Shown one piece after another: positions 51,361 through 63,100 of a stretch of 64,000 bases of DNA. A model generated the notes under the pieces. The model was given only the letters and a program-made list of their open reading frames with translations, had not been told where the DNA came from and did no database searches. Origin of the DNA: Chondrilla cf. caribensis (taxonomy: Eukaryota; Porifera; Demospongiae; Chondrillida; Chondrillidae); NCBI GenBank assembly GCA_964020155.1, contig OZ026549.1, forward strand, positions 765,133 through 829,132. Direction: 5' to 3'. Numbering within the stretch: position 1 is the first letter of the stretch; each line of letters opens with the position of its first letter. A program made the translations under genes and the position numbers.

Positions 51361-53569
51361 GTCCAGTTTCCTTCTCACGTGATGATGTGTCATCAGGCCT
51401 TCCTTATATGGTATGTGTGGCCAGTATGGTTGCCATGAATATCATTATTATCAGCACAAACAGTTAGTGTACGTGTTACTAGTAATTGGATGGGAGTGGA
51501 ACTTACTTGCTTATCCTACTAGTTGGCAAGACATACAAGGCAGCTTCTAACCACTACAGTGCACTGTACCCTTTTATTTGGCCCTACTTGTGGAGAGTGT
51601 AAGCGCTTATCACTGTTTGCATGTCCATGCAATTGGTGAGCAGTTTGAGTGTGTCAAATGTGAACTACACAATCCTCACCTGGACAATTTCAAATAGGTC
51701 TTTAGAGATGATGATATCCTCCAATGCATGTAGGTTCAACCCTGTTGTGTCAAGCCTAGTGACATGTTCATTGGTCACACTCTCCACTGTAATCATGTAC
51801 ATCACATTGCACATACCTAATGTGTAGTTTATGTAGCATTAAGCATGTTCACCCACAACTTCAAGCCACTTAGGATCAATTACCTCCTTTAAAGGATCCA
51901 TTACCTCGTTTACAGCTAAGTGTTTTCAACATTTCTCGTTATCTCATTGATAAAGTGAAATTTAGACTTCATGATAACCTCTTAATGTATTGCACCCATG
52001 TAAATGCATGTGTGCATGTACTATTGCTTAGAGAGTACATTACATATGGACATGTACTGTACATACACATACATAGCTGCACACTATTTTAGTACTAGTG
52101 GCTCAATCATTGATGGTGACCATGTGTTGAATCAGATGAAATAGATATTCTTAACACTTCAACTACAAAAGGTTTGAGAGCTATCAAAACGTAATTTCCT
52201 TCATCCAAAGTGATGTTTTCGTATGAAAACTGGCAGTCAAGTCGTGTCAGTGTTCTGAAAACAGACCAGCAAATACACTGTACATCTGATGAATATGCGG
52301 TGTACTAGCGGAGGTGTGAGACGACTGGGATTGGTGAAAGAGTGTGGATCACTGTTAGTGGTGGGCATAGAGCATGGTGAACTACACAACTGTACAACGA
52401 TTGAATATTCACCAGATGGGTATAACCACACCCTCAAATGCCAAACATGTTGGTACAGCCACAGCCCAAGGTGTAAACTCCATGTTATGTGTGCATGCGA
52501 ATTATGCATCAAAGACATTAATATGCAATTTATGTGCTTACATTCATGTGGTATAGCTTAATGATGCATATAATATTCCACAAATTGGCAACATTCGATT
52601 GCTGGCTATGGATGGACATGCAATAAAGACTCTATTAGTTGCCATTACTCTAGCTGGTGGCCCACATGAAGCCAGGTGTTAGATTACACCGAATGCTGAC
52701 ATGTGTATGGGATCTATGTGAAATTCATTTGTTGCCACTGGTACACATGTATTTATGTAACAGTTGTATCCTGCCTTGCCGTACTGCAGCAGATGTGAAG
52801 TACTGGCTGATTATGGAAGGTGAAGCCAGACATTACTAGTAGTACATTATCTGCTGCAGCACACATAGGCAGGATAATACAACTAACGTATTTCCTGGCA
52901 TACACAATTTACACTGAGTATGTACAAATAGTCCAATAGTTAAGTGTTTACTAATTTCCTGTCTGGTTCATGGATCTATTAACCCCAACACTGATCCCTG
53001 TCTGATGACCTGTGCTGCTTCCCATGCACACATCAGTGACCTCTGCTCCAGTACTGATGTGTGTGTACACTACTCCTTTGATCTATAGCCAAACCAGAAT
53101 ACAAGTCACTTAGTGTACATACATGCTCAGTACTACGTACCTGATGTGTGTGTGCCATACTCCACCCATACTGTCTGTATACCCTGTGTGTGTTGTTGGT
53201 GTGGTGTTTGTCACTATCTTCACTCCACCACACCACAAAGCTAACAATAACACATTATTGTACATTTAGAGCTGACCTTAAGTATATGGAGATAAGGCCT
53301 TTGATGAAATACTGCAAGTCACAACAATATATGCTCCAATCAATTTCAATGTGCCACATTCATAAATTTAAAATGTGTCATCCTTATATGGATATGTTTT
53401 CGCTGTGTGAACTAATGACGTCATACAGAGAGGATGTACATATTGTATAAAGTGAAAATGCACACAGTTACATACTGTCAGTATATCGTGTGTACTATGT
53501 ACATACCACATAGCGAGAACTTTCATGTGTGGAAGGTTTGTGTGAAATGTGTGAAAATTTAAACCAAGT

Positions 53570-54170
53570 GATATACAGTAATCAATGCTGTTCGCAGTAT
53601 ATTCTGAATAAACGTTTCTCGGTACTGTTAGTATACTGTGTGTACTACTGTGTGATGTTGACATGGTTGTTGACATGGTTATTGACATGGTTGTTGACAG
53701 GATTGTTGACATGGTTATTGACATGGTTGTTGACAGGGTTGTTGACATGGTTGTTGACATGGCTGTTGACATGGTTGTTGACGTGGTTGTAACAAGATTA
53801 CTTATAAATATTCTCTATGAGTATAATATACTATATAAATATACCATGTGCACTATACTAGTAAGTATATGTCATATTACAATTATGTTATGTGTAATAG
53901 TACATTTCTCTATGTGTATGTAACATTGATAGTATGTATGTGTATGTTCAGTATGTTGATTATTGCTTGTATCATATGTATGCACTGTATGTCTATAGTA
54001 GTATACACTATCCATATATTGCTGACCTTGCATTTATCCATGCAATTGTATAACTGTTCTTGTGAGTGAACTGAAACTATTCTGTTTCATCCAGTAAATA
54101 CCCTGCTCCATTGTTAGTTGTGATGGTTTTGTTGTTGTTGAATGACTTACTGGTTGTTGATGAGACACTT
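53570..54170. repeat. Segmental duplicate, left copy (partner 58680-59410)
   Basis: Shares ATATTCTGAATAAACGTTTC, GTACTGTTAGTATACTGTGT, the minisatellite, and GTAAATACCCTGCTCCATTG in the same order and strand as the right copy. Confidence 0.85.
53656..53795. repeat. 12-base minisatellite (TTGTTGACATGG)n
   Basis: About eleven units with small changes (ATTGACATGG, TTGACAGG, TTGACGTGG). Frames through it give meaningless repeats on both strands. Confidence 0.9.
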
Positions 54171-54663
54171 TATCAATGAACTGTGTAGAATGATTGATGC
54201 ACTGCATTCGTTAGTGCTTGTGAGAGAGTGTGTGAGGGTGGGATAGTTTTGTGTGTGTGTGTGTGTTTGTGTGTGTGTGTATGGTTTGTGCATGTGTATG
54301 TATGTGTTGGTGTGTCGTGTGTATGTGTATATTTACATGTACTTTGCGTAGTATTTCTCGTCCCATTCATAAAATGCTAATTTGTGCTAGTTCACCACTA
54401 TTTGTTCCAATCCCATGTATGTTCTACGTACGTACATATTCCAATTTGTCAAATTCATCGTGCACTTTCAATGTATAAATAAAAATTAACAAAATTAACA
54501 TAAACATATCCAATATACAATGTTGTTGTATGCTATAATGTAAGCACAACTGTTGTACTACAATGGTATATATACACATACATGCATTAGTACATGTACA
54601 TATCTTGTATGATACACTTGGGTATGTCATGTGCTAATGGTAGCTACAGATGCTCTTAGTGCA

Positions 54664-55196
54664 CTATATGTAATCATGGTTCTCTTCCTGGTCTGTGTGC
54701 CTTGAATTGATGATATTTGGATGCTTCTTCACAACCAGTGGTATGTATTGATGGTTTTCATCCATCTTGTTTGAATTCACTAGTGTGCATTGATGGTTTC
54801 CATCCATCAAGTTCAAATTCAGTGGCATGTACTGATGGTTTCCATCCAACGTATGTGAATCCAGTGGCTGATATCCAATGTCTGTATGACTGCAGTGATC
54901 TCCTTTATCGGGCAATGGAGGGGGCTGGAACATGAATCTACTTAATCTTTTTTGTATCTGGCTATAAATGTGAATTTGATCATAGTAGCTGTCGTCCTCC
55001 TTGGTGTGTGACCATATGTTGCATGTTCTCCCTCTCCTCACTCTGCACACAACAACCAGTGCCACAATGATGGCAGTGATCAGAATGACCAGGAATATTG
55101 GTATCACTATAGCCAGAGCTGTCCCTGTGAGAGATATCAGTAGTATGAGATGTTACTTTGTGTGTGTATGTGCGTGTGTGTGTGTCTGTGTGTGTG

Positions 55197-55247
<51 letters not shown>

Positions 55248-58200
55248 CATTAAACGTAGTGTGTCTATATAACATCAGCAAATGTGAAGTAGCGCGACTG
55301 TGAAATGGGACTGGTCGTAGTTGATGTGTTGATGTAGCTGATCGTGTAGTACCTGGTCCAGCTGTTGATGTAGGCCTCACTGTAGCTGTACATGAGTAAT
55401 ATGATACAGAAAATATCAAGTTACATCAGTTTCACCTAATATTATTCAACTCAACAATCAATGGATTTGATTTCAGTTCCACTCTATTCACTACAATTAT
55501 CATTGTGTATTTCACAACATGGCATTCCAGTTACACCAAGTCTCAATACACTACAGTGTATTACATAATGTTTGTATGATGTACCTCTTATGAGAATAGA
55601 CCTACGTATGTAGTTATTTGTGAACAGGTAACTAATACTGTAGTACGTACACTGGACATACATAACTCATATACGTACACAGTATTATGTCCATATATTC
55701 ACACTCCATCATTGCACACAAGCTCCTAGACTGCATTCAAGCCAAAATGTGCTATTTACTTTAAGACAGTGCACTTACAGGATGAAGTAACATACACGTA
55801 TATGTATATATACCTATATTATATATGTATTATATTGTATAATACATATAATATATATCTGGTCATATGCTCTGTACCTATTAGTTTTTTTTTAGCAATT
55901 GGTCCTGATGTTCACATGCATACATGTTTCTGTAGTTAGTATTCACATCACTCTTAATACCTCCAACTCTAACTCACTTGTACTCTCCACTGTTGGGTTG
56001 TGTACATAATTTCTTATAAGTTCACTTCCTCCCCCACGTCTAGCTGAGTTAACAGCTACCACTGTGATGAAGTGGTAGGTCTGTCCTCTCTCTAGTCCTG
56101 TTAAGTTGTAGTAGTTGATGTTGTTTGTAGTGTTGGTCTCTTGTTGTGTTCCATCTTGTGTAGTGTATTCGATGATGTAATGTCGTATGTCTCCATAAGG
56201 TTCTCTAGGTGGTATCCAGTTTAGTTCAATTCCATCATCACACACTCTAGTTATAGTGAGGTGTCTTGGAGGAGATGGAGCTGTGGAGGATGTACATGTA
56301 TGAGATGTTGTAGGCACTTATCCACTGATTAGTACTGTGTGCACATTGCTTATGTGACCAATTATGTGACTTATGACACTAAATTGATTAGACATTGTAT
56401 TAACTCACTTTGTTCCATTGTAGTAACCTCCCTCACAGTTGGTGACTGACTCCTTCTTCTATCACCACCTCCACCAAGTCCCCATGCTGTGACCCTGTAC
56501 TTAGCACCAGGTACTAGTGAGGAGAATGTTCTTGATGATCTCCCACGATTATTCCCATACTCTCCTCCTACTGGTACTCCAAGGTCCAGTCTGTGATATC
56601 CAATGATAACTCTAGCAATAGCACTAGGTATGGTACCAATGTTCACCTTGATACTGGTATCAGTACTGGTTGTACCAGTTATTGACACATCAGGGAGGGT
56701 ACCTAATAGGAGATGGATATGTGTGTGTTATATATGCAATGTGATGTTTGACAGTATAACTCCACCCACTACTCACCATTGGATAAGAGCAGGTAGTGGA
56801 AGATACCAGCACAATTCCCTTCAAAATTCACAAAATTGTTGAAAGCTCTATCTCTTATGACTACAGTAGTAGTAGATCCACTTATGATCTGATGAACATC
56901 TCCACTAGTGTCATTTGTTACAGTGCGTCCATGATATGAGAACATAGCTCCTCCACTGCTCACTCTACACTCAATCCTCCCATCTCCACTAGCATTGTTT
57001 GGTGGTTGTAGTTGTTGTTTGTCTGTGATGACTCTCTCATTGAATATCAATCTCCCATAACTGTGAACAACTTGACCACCTAAAGTACACAGTATGAAGT
57101 AAACCAGTGTATCACCATGGGTATGTACTAGTAATATGCACATGCAAACACTGACCAGTAACATTCAGTTGAAACTGTTGACTAGCTTCCCTTCCTTGAG
57201 CAGTGACATTACAGGTGTATGTCCCTCCATCACTTGTAGAGGTTATGTTGATGGCTATAATATTGTTGTTGATCTTTCTCCCATCATATCCTGTTTGTTG
57301 ACATGGTTCATTTGGACATGTCCAGTTATAGTTAGTCTGTAGTCCATGTGGTATTCCACTGATTCTACAAACTAGAATAAGAGTTGTTCCTAGTGGTAGA
57401 GTAGCTGTAGAGTCAAGGGTTGAACTGACTGTGTATCCATCGATCACCACATTAAGAGTAGTGAGAGCCTGAGTCCCTACATACATGTACATTGAGAGAG
57501 AGGAAGGATAATCCAATTTTGAAAAGGCACATGCATTATGTATTATATTGGAATAGGGATTTCGGACTGTAATGTTTCCAACTGTTGCTGGGAAAATCCG
57601 TTTGTATTCAGGAGCATTGAGAAACTAGTTTGGCGAAGAGAGTCCTTGATCTGTCCATTTCAACCCTGTGGGTCATCTTTGCCCTGGGAGTTACCCTCCT
57701 TGAATATGGTTTGCGTGCGGAAGTCATGTGACCAGAAGTGTCATGGCAGGAAGCCCAAACCATATTTAAGAACGGTAACTCCCAAGCCACCTCGACTGCT
57801 GAAAATGACCCACAGGGTTGAAATAGTCAAATGAAGAACTCAATTAACCAGACTACATTTCTTAATGCTTCTGAATCCAAACTGATTTTCCAAACGTGTA
57901 TAATTTTATTAATACAATATTATCATATATAAGTTCATCACATTGTTTATTATTAAGTACAATCCTACAATAAGAAATGTTGGTAGTCAAATGGCATAGT
58001 TTGGCCAGTGGTGAGTGTTCAATAGCCATCGTAGCATCGTCTTTTCCTCCTATATACATACAGCCATCTTATACAGTGTCTATACTTTCTTCATAGCTGG
58101 ACACAATTCCACCTCAAAGTACTCGTCCATATGAACTGTATCTGTGCACTTGAGACATGTGACAGTGTGTGATCTTGTTTTGTTACTGTACAGTAATTCT

Positions 58201-58411
58201 ATGGTTTTACTGTACTATCGAACTAGGTCAATTACTGAACAAACACTGTCAACACTTCTCTAGTTAATGAGCTTCAAATAAGGAGAAAATCAACCTGTAT
58301 ACTGATTTTTGCTACTGTTGATGTATTCGTGTTACCTGCCACCACCACCATCCAGCTGAGTATCCCCAGCCCCATCACCACAGTCCACAGTATTGATGTC
58401 TGTTTGACCAT
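54664..58411 (-). CDS. Gene K: class I ectodomain with a different, short cytoplasmic tail
   Basis: Exons: 58336-58411, 57156-57476, 56777-57079, 56409-56702, 55978-56280, 55353-55385 (tentative stalk) and 54664-55124, about 596 residues. Signal 1-25, Ig1 26-132, Ig2 133-233, FN3-1 234-331, FN3-2 332-432, stalk 433-443, helix about 449-471 (IFLVILITAIIVALVVV). The ectodomain is as close to A to F as they are to each other, but the last exon is unrelated to the LYAEV exon. It encodes SYYDQI and IGYQPL, which fit the ITIM pattern, two NHQYxPL-type repeats, a C-terminal HDYI and a proline stretch QPPPLPDKG that could bind SH3 domains. There are no lysine runs and no (TG)n tract after the TAG. 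This suggests a receptor with the same kind of ligand-binding part and a different signalling output. The stalk exon rests on phase and splice sites only. Confidence 0.83.
55153..55244. repeat. (GT)n microsatellite in an intron of gene K
   Basis: Interrupted GT repeat on the plus strand, so opposite in orientation to the 3' UTR tracts. It lies just upstream of the last exon of gene K, about 30 bases from the splice acceptor on the gene strand. Confidence 0.93.
57657..57824. mobile_element. Foldback element in intron 1 of gene K
   Basis: Outer arms ATTTCAACCCTGTGGGTCAT (57657-57676) and its exact inverse (57805-57824). Inner arms GGGAGTTACC...ATATGGTTTG pair imperfectly with 57755-57783. Likely a MITE or other foldback repeat. 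Confidence 0.82.
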
Positions 58412-58560
58412 ATCCTCTCCACTGTAGTCTGAACACACTACAAACCTACTAAGTTGATCTCTACACTCTCTACTGATAGTCTACACTCACTGAGACTAGA
58501 ATGAGCAGTTCCACACTGGGACCACCTTAAATAGGACACCCACTCACTGTGTGTGTACTG
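58412..58560 (-). promoter_or_regulatory. Gene K promoter and 5' UTR
   Basis: TATTTAAG box at 58526-58533, 115 bases from the ATG. The upstream flank is of class II type although the ectodomain is class I. Confidence 0.68.
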
Positions 58561-58765
58561 ACTCAGTCCAGTTTCCTTCTCACGTGATAGTGTGTCATCA
58601 GGTCTTCCTTATATGGTGAGTATTGTGTGGCCAGTATGGTTGCCATGAATATCATTATTATTGTCACAAACAGTTAGTGCTGTAAACAGTAGTCAATGTT
58701 GTTAGTAGTATATTCTGAATAAACGTTTCTTGGTACTGTTAGTATACTGTGTGTACTACTGAGTG

Positions 58766-58893
58766 GTGTTGACATGCATGGTTGATGACATAGTTGTTGA
58801 CATGGTTGTTGACGTGGTTGTTGACATGGTTGTTGACATGGTTGTTGACATGGTTGATGACATGGTTGTTGATGTGGTTGTTGATGTGGTTGT
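58766..58893. repeat. 12-base minisatellite, second copy
   Basis: Same unit as at 53656-53795, with flanks that also match, so it belongs to a segmental duplicate upstream of gene K. Confidence 0.9.
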
Positions 58894-58950
58894 AACAAGA
58901 TTACTTATAACTATTATCTGGGCATATACGTACAATAAATATACTATTTA

Positions 58951-59127
58951 CAGTGAAACCTCACTAATCCGACACCTCTATAATCCAACATTCTCTCTAA
59001 TCCGACCATTATATGAGGTACAGTCACCATACATAAGTATGGTAAGAGACACTCCATACTCCAACAACCTCCTAATCCAACATTATTCTCAGGTCCCATT
59101 GAGTGTCAGATTAGAGACGTTTCACTG
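58951..59127. mobile_element. Short pogo/Tigger-like MITE in the segmental duplicate
   Basis: Ends CAGTGAAACCTC and the inverse of CAGTGAAACGTC, flanked by TA on both sides. The left copy of the segmental duplicate lacks it, so the empty site is in this same window. The CAGTgrAACCTC terminus is typical of pogo/Tigger-derived elements (established knowledge); no transposase. Confidence 0.82.
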
Positions 59128-59510
59128 TAATATGAATATATGTAATATTATGTAGTATACTATGTGTGATAGTACATTTTGTATGTAACATTGATAGTAT
59201 GTATGTGTATGTACAATGTGCTGAATATTGCTTGTACCGTATGTACGCACTGTATGTCTATCATAGTATACACTATCCATATATTTCTGACCTTGCATTT
59301 ATCCATTCAATTGTATAACTGTTCTTGTAAGTGAACTGAAAATATTTAGTTTCATTCAGTAAATACCCTGCTCCATTGTTAGTTGTGATGTGTTTGTTGT
59401 TGTTGAATGACTTTCATATGGTATTACTTGGTGTATAAACGTTATACTGTATGAATTGTAATTCAAGTTTTAAATTAGCATTTGTACAGTAACCCATAAT
59501 CTATATACAG

Positions 59511-60034
59511 TGCAAACGTTGGTTCTCATTCCATTCATCCAAGACGAATACGAAATGCCATTTCCTTTCTTTTCATTTCAGTCTTTCCTTTGTAATACGC
59601 TATACCGTTTTCGTAGTCCGTTTAATCTGCGTTGATATCAAAGAATCTCAGTCACCATCGTTAATAGCATTAAAGTGTGACATAGATGCTGTTAGTATTA
59701 AGAATTAAAGTGTGACATAAACATTTTAACTATATGCTGTTCTTCAACCAATACACAAAGGGCAGGATTATCTTTACTTGTGCAGCTTCAACTAGCCACT
59801 GCCTTCAAGAGGACGGATCAAGGACTTAAGATTTAAAAGCATTTGCTCGATTATAATAATAGGTGACGTTTTGATTGGTTCCAATCAACACCTTGCGCAT
59901 TTGCCTGCCATTTTTGTGCAAACGGTATTCTCTTTCATGTGAATGGTTTTCCATTTCGTCTTTTATTTGTATTCGCTATCACAGAAACGAATACGGAACG
60001 CCGTTTTTCTGGAACGTAATGGGAACCAACTTTG
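59511..60034. mobile_element. Inverted-repeat insertion downstream of gene L
   Basis: Left end GCAAACGTTGGTTCTCATTC and right end the inverse of GCAAAGTTGGTTCCCATTAC. Genes I and J have the uninterrupted flank (CCATAATCTATATATACCATCA type), so this is an insertion of roughly 520 bases in the 3' flank of gene L. Confidence 0.72.
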
Positions 60035-60057
60035 CCTCCTACCATAATATAATGCCA

Positions 60058-60171
<114 letters not shown>

Positions 60172-60174
60172 GTG

Positions 60175-63100
60175 TCACTCTTCATCTTTCTTGTTCTTCT
60201 TCTGTGTCTTTTCCACTTGAGCATAGAGTCCTTCCACAGTAGCTGAAGGTGTTGGTTGAGTAGTGTTCTCCTCTCCATCTTGTTGTTGTGGAGTAGAGTC
60301 ACCATCAGCTGAAGGCTCATAGCCCAGTCCAGTATCAGATGCTTCTTGTTGTCGTTCTTCAGACTGTTGAGGGGCTTGCTTCAACTTGGCCTTGTCTTTT
60401 TTCCCTTTCTTCTTTGGTTTGTTCACCTCGGCATAAAGTTGCTTTCCCTGTTTTTCTTGTTCATCTTTCTCTTTGGGTTTCTTCTCTTTTTCCTTCTTCT
60501 TTGGTTTTTCAACCGTCAAGTTGGCATAAAGTAGCTCAGGATCTTGAATGTCTTCCTTCATCATTTCTTCCTCATGTTTCTCCTTGCTCTTCTCTTTATC
60601 AGGTTGAGCATACAATTTGTGTGGACTAATAGTGTCTGTAGCCTTTCTCTTATTATTGACCTCCGACATCTTCTTGTCTTCTCTATAATCACCTGTCACT
60701 TCATACCCTGATGGTATGGATGGTTGAGGTGGTAGTTTGATGCCAACTTCATCATATTGTCCTCCAGTATTGTAGTTGTCTTGTTGATGTTCTCCTGTTG
60801 GTAGAGTGTTGCTGGGTGTGTCTTGTTCCCCAGCCTGTAGTGTGGTGTAGAGTACCGGTTGATCGTGGAGTGTTGTTCTGTTCATCTTTCCTCTTCTTGT
60901 CCTCACAATTGCAATAGTACAAATGATGATTACTAGTACAGAGACCAGTAGTAGTGTGACCCCTCCAGCAGCTCCTCCGATGATGGGAGTGGGAACGGGA
61001 ACATCTGTATCAGGAGTAGTTGTTGGATTATCTAATTGTACAGAAGTGGATTATATGACAATGGCAACAACCTCAATGTTTTATAAATATAGTAATATAT
61101 TTATAGTTATTAAGCTTCATGTCAAGGTTTGTACCAATTGTGTAACTTCCTTATGGTGATAATAATGGAAGTAGAGTGGAATCATGTATTGTGAGAATAT
61201 ATGCATAATTATTTTCCTATTCTATACTGAATGGATTGACATATGCAATGCTCATTTAAAATTAGCACAGTTTTGTGGCAACCCCTGGAGGTGTTGTGCT
61301 GATTCAGGTGTACCTATTATTGTAGTATTGTGTGGTACAGTTGAACCCGCAGATGGTGTTATGGTTGTGGAAGATGCTGTAGGTGTTCCTCGTGACTCTA
61401 GTTGATGAAGACACGATTAAAAAGATAATATTATTGGTAACATTTAGTAGGTACAAAATTTGGCAATTTTGGCATATCTTGAAATTTCATAACAAACACA
61501 CCTGTAGATGGTGTGTTTGATGTAGATGTTCCTGTGTTGCTTGTTATTACAATCACAGTGGTACCTTTAGTTGGTGTGCTGGCTGTAAGAGATGATGTAA
61601 AATCTTGTGGTAACTCTAATTGAGGAAGGATATTCGGTATATCCGACATTATCACCTATACTTCCAACTCTAACTCACTTGTACACTTCACTGTTGGGTT
61701 GTGTTCATAACTTGTTATAGGTTGACTTCCTCCCCCATCTCCAGCTGAGTTGACAGCTACCACTCCGATGTTGTAGGTCTGTCCTATCTCTAGTCCTGTT
61801 AAGTTGTAGTAGTTGATGTTGTTTGCAGTGTTGATCTCTTGTTGTGTTCCATTTTGTGTAGTGTATTTGATGATGTAATGTCGTATGTCTCCATTAGGTT
61901 CTCTAGGTGGTATCCAGTTTAGTTCAATCCCATCATCAAACACTCTAGTTCTAGTGAGGTGTCTTGGAGGAGATGGATCTGTGTAGAATCAGATAACACT
62001 TGAGGCACAATATTACACAACGTGTGTATTCCTGTACATCAACTAACCCTTCTCCATTGTAGTAACCTCCCTCACAGCTGGTGACTGGCTCCTTCTTCTA
62101 TCATCAGCTCCACCAAGTCCCCATGCTGTAATCCTGTACTTAGCACCAGGTACTAGTGAGGAGAATGTTCTTGATCCATCACGATGATTTACATACTCTC
62201 CTACTACTGGTACTCCAAGATCCAGTCTGTGATATCCAATGATAACCCTCTCAATACCACTAGGTATGGTACCAATGTTCACCTTGATACTGGTATCATT
62301 ACTGGTTGTACCAGTTATAGAGGCATTGGGGAGAGTACCTATGAGAAAAGAACACTGTATGTACACATTAAATTTATTAATTCATCCAATTGATTTCTCA
62401 TTTATAATGTTCATCTTGATGATAAGTATATTCTTGATACGTAATACAGTGGAACCTCTATTAGAGGACTCTCCCAATAAAGGACACCATAGTACCTCCC
62501 TACAAAGGACATTTTCTTAGACCCCAAAAATGAACTTTCCTATAGTGTTAAAACTTTTTAGGGGCTGCCGCAGGCAGCCCCTATATTGTTTTCATTTCGA
62601 CTTCCGGTATGTAACGCTCGTCCGATAGATAGATATATATATATATTATAGATATATATATAATATGTGTTCCTACGCGTAACCGCAACAATGAATTTAT
62701 ATTAGAATTTATATTGCGCGAAATAAAGATGGCCGATTTCGAACGCTGACAATTTGAAATTGGGCTAGAATTCGTGCGCTGAAGCTCCGCCGAACGTAAT
62801 ACCTTCAGCGAAGGTTCTTCTAAACCTAACAAAGACGCCAAGTAATTCGAGTGCGGGGGGCGGCAGCCCCACGAGTTTTTAAACTCGAATTACTTGTTTC
62901 ACCTCTGAAGACTGGACAACCTCTATACAGTGGACAAATTAGCTGGTCCCAATGTGTCCTATATAAAGAGCTCGAGGTTCCACTGTATCATTAAATGTAG
63001 TTTGCCTTAGTAACCATAATATTTGTCTGATGTATGGGCACTTCATTGATTTTTCAGTTTACTTTATATTATTTTCATTTCAACTTCCAGTAAGTTATGC

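Larger units (their letters stand above)
51361..54663. other. Long spacer between genes J and K
   Basis: The left part to about 52050 is class II spacer. From about 52050 to 53570 the sequence is unlike the rest of the window and I recognise no gene; several open frames of 60-134 codons occur on both strands without conserved motifs. From 53570 to 54170 it is a duplicate of 58680-59410. Confidence 0.65.
58680..59410. repeat. Segmental duplicate, right copy (partner 53570-54170)
   Basis: Same order of blocks as the left copy but longer by a 177-base transposon insertion at 58951-59127. Confidence 0.85.

Noticed and set aside
53368..53772. Repetitive frame of 134 codons (STTMSTTM) considered as a mucin-like protein
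   Set aside because: It is the 12-base minisatellite read in one frame; the duplicate at 58766 does not keep an equivalent protein.
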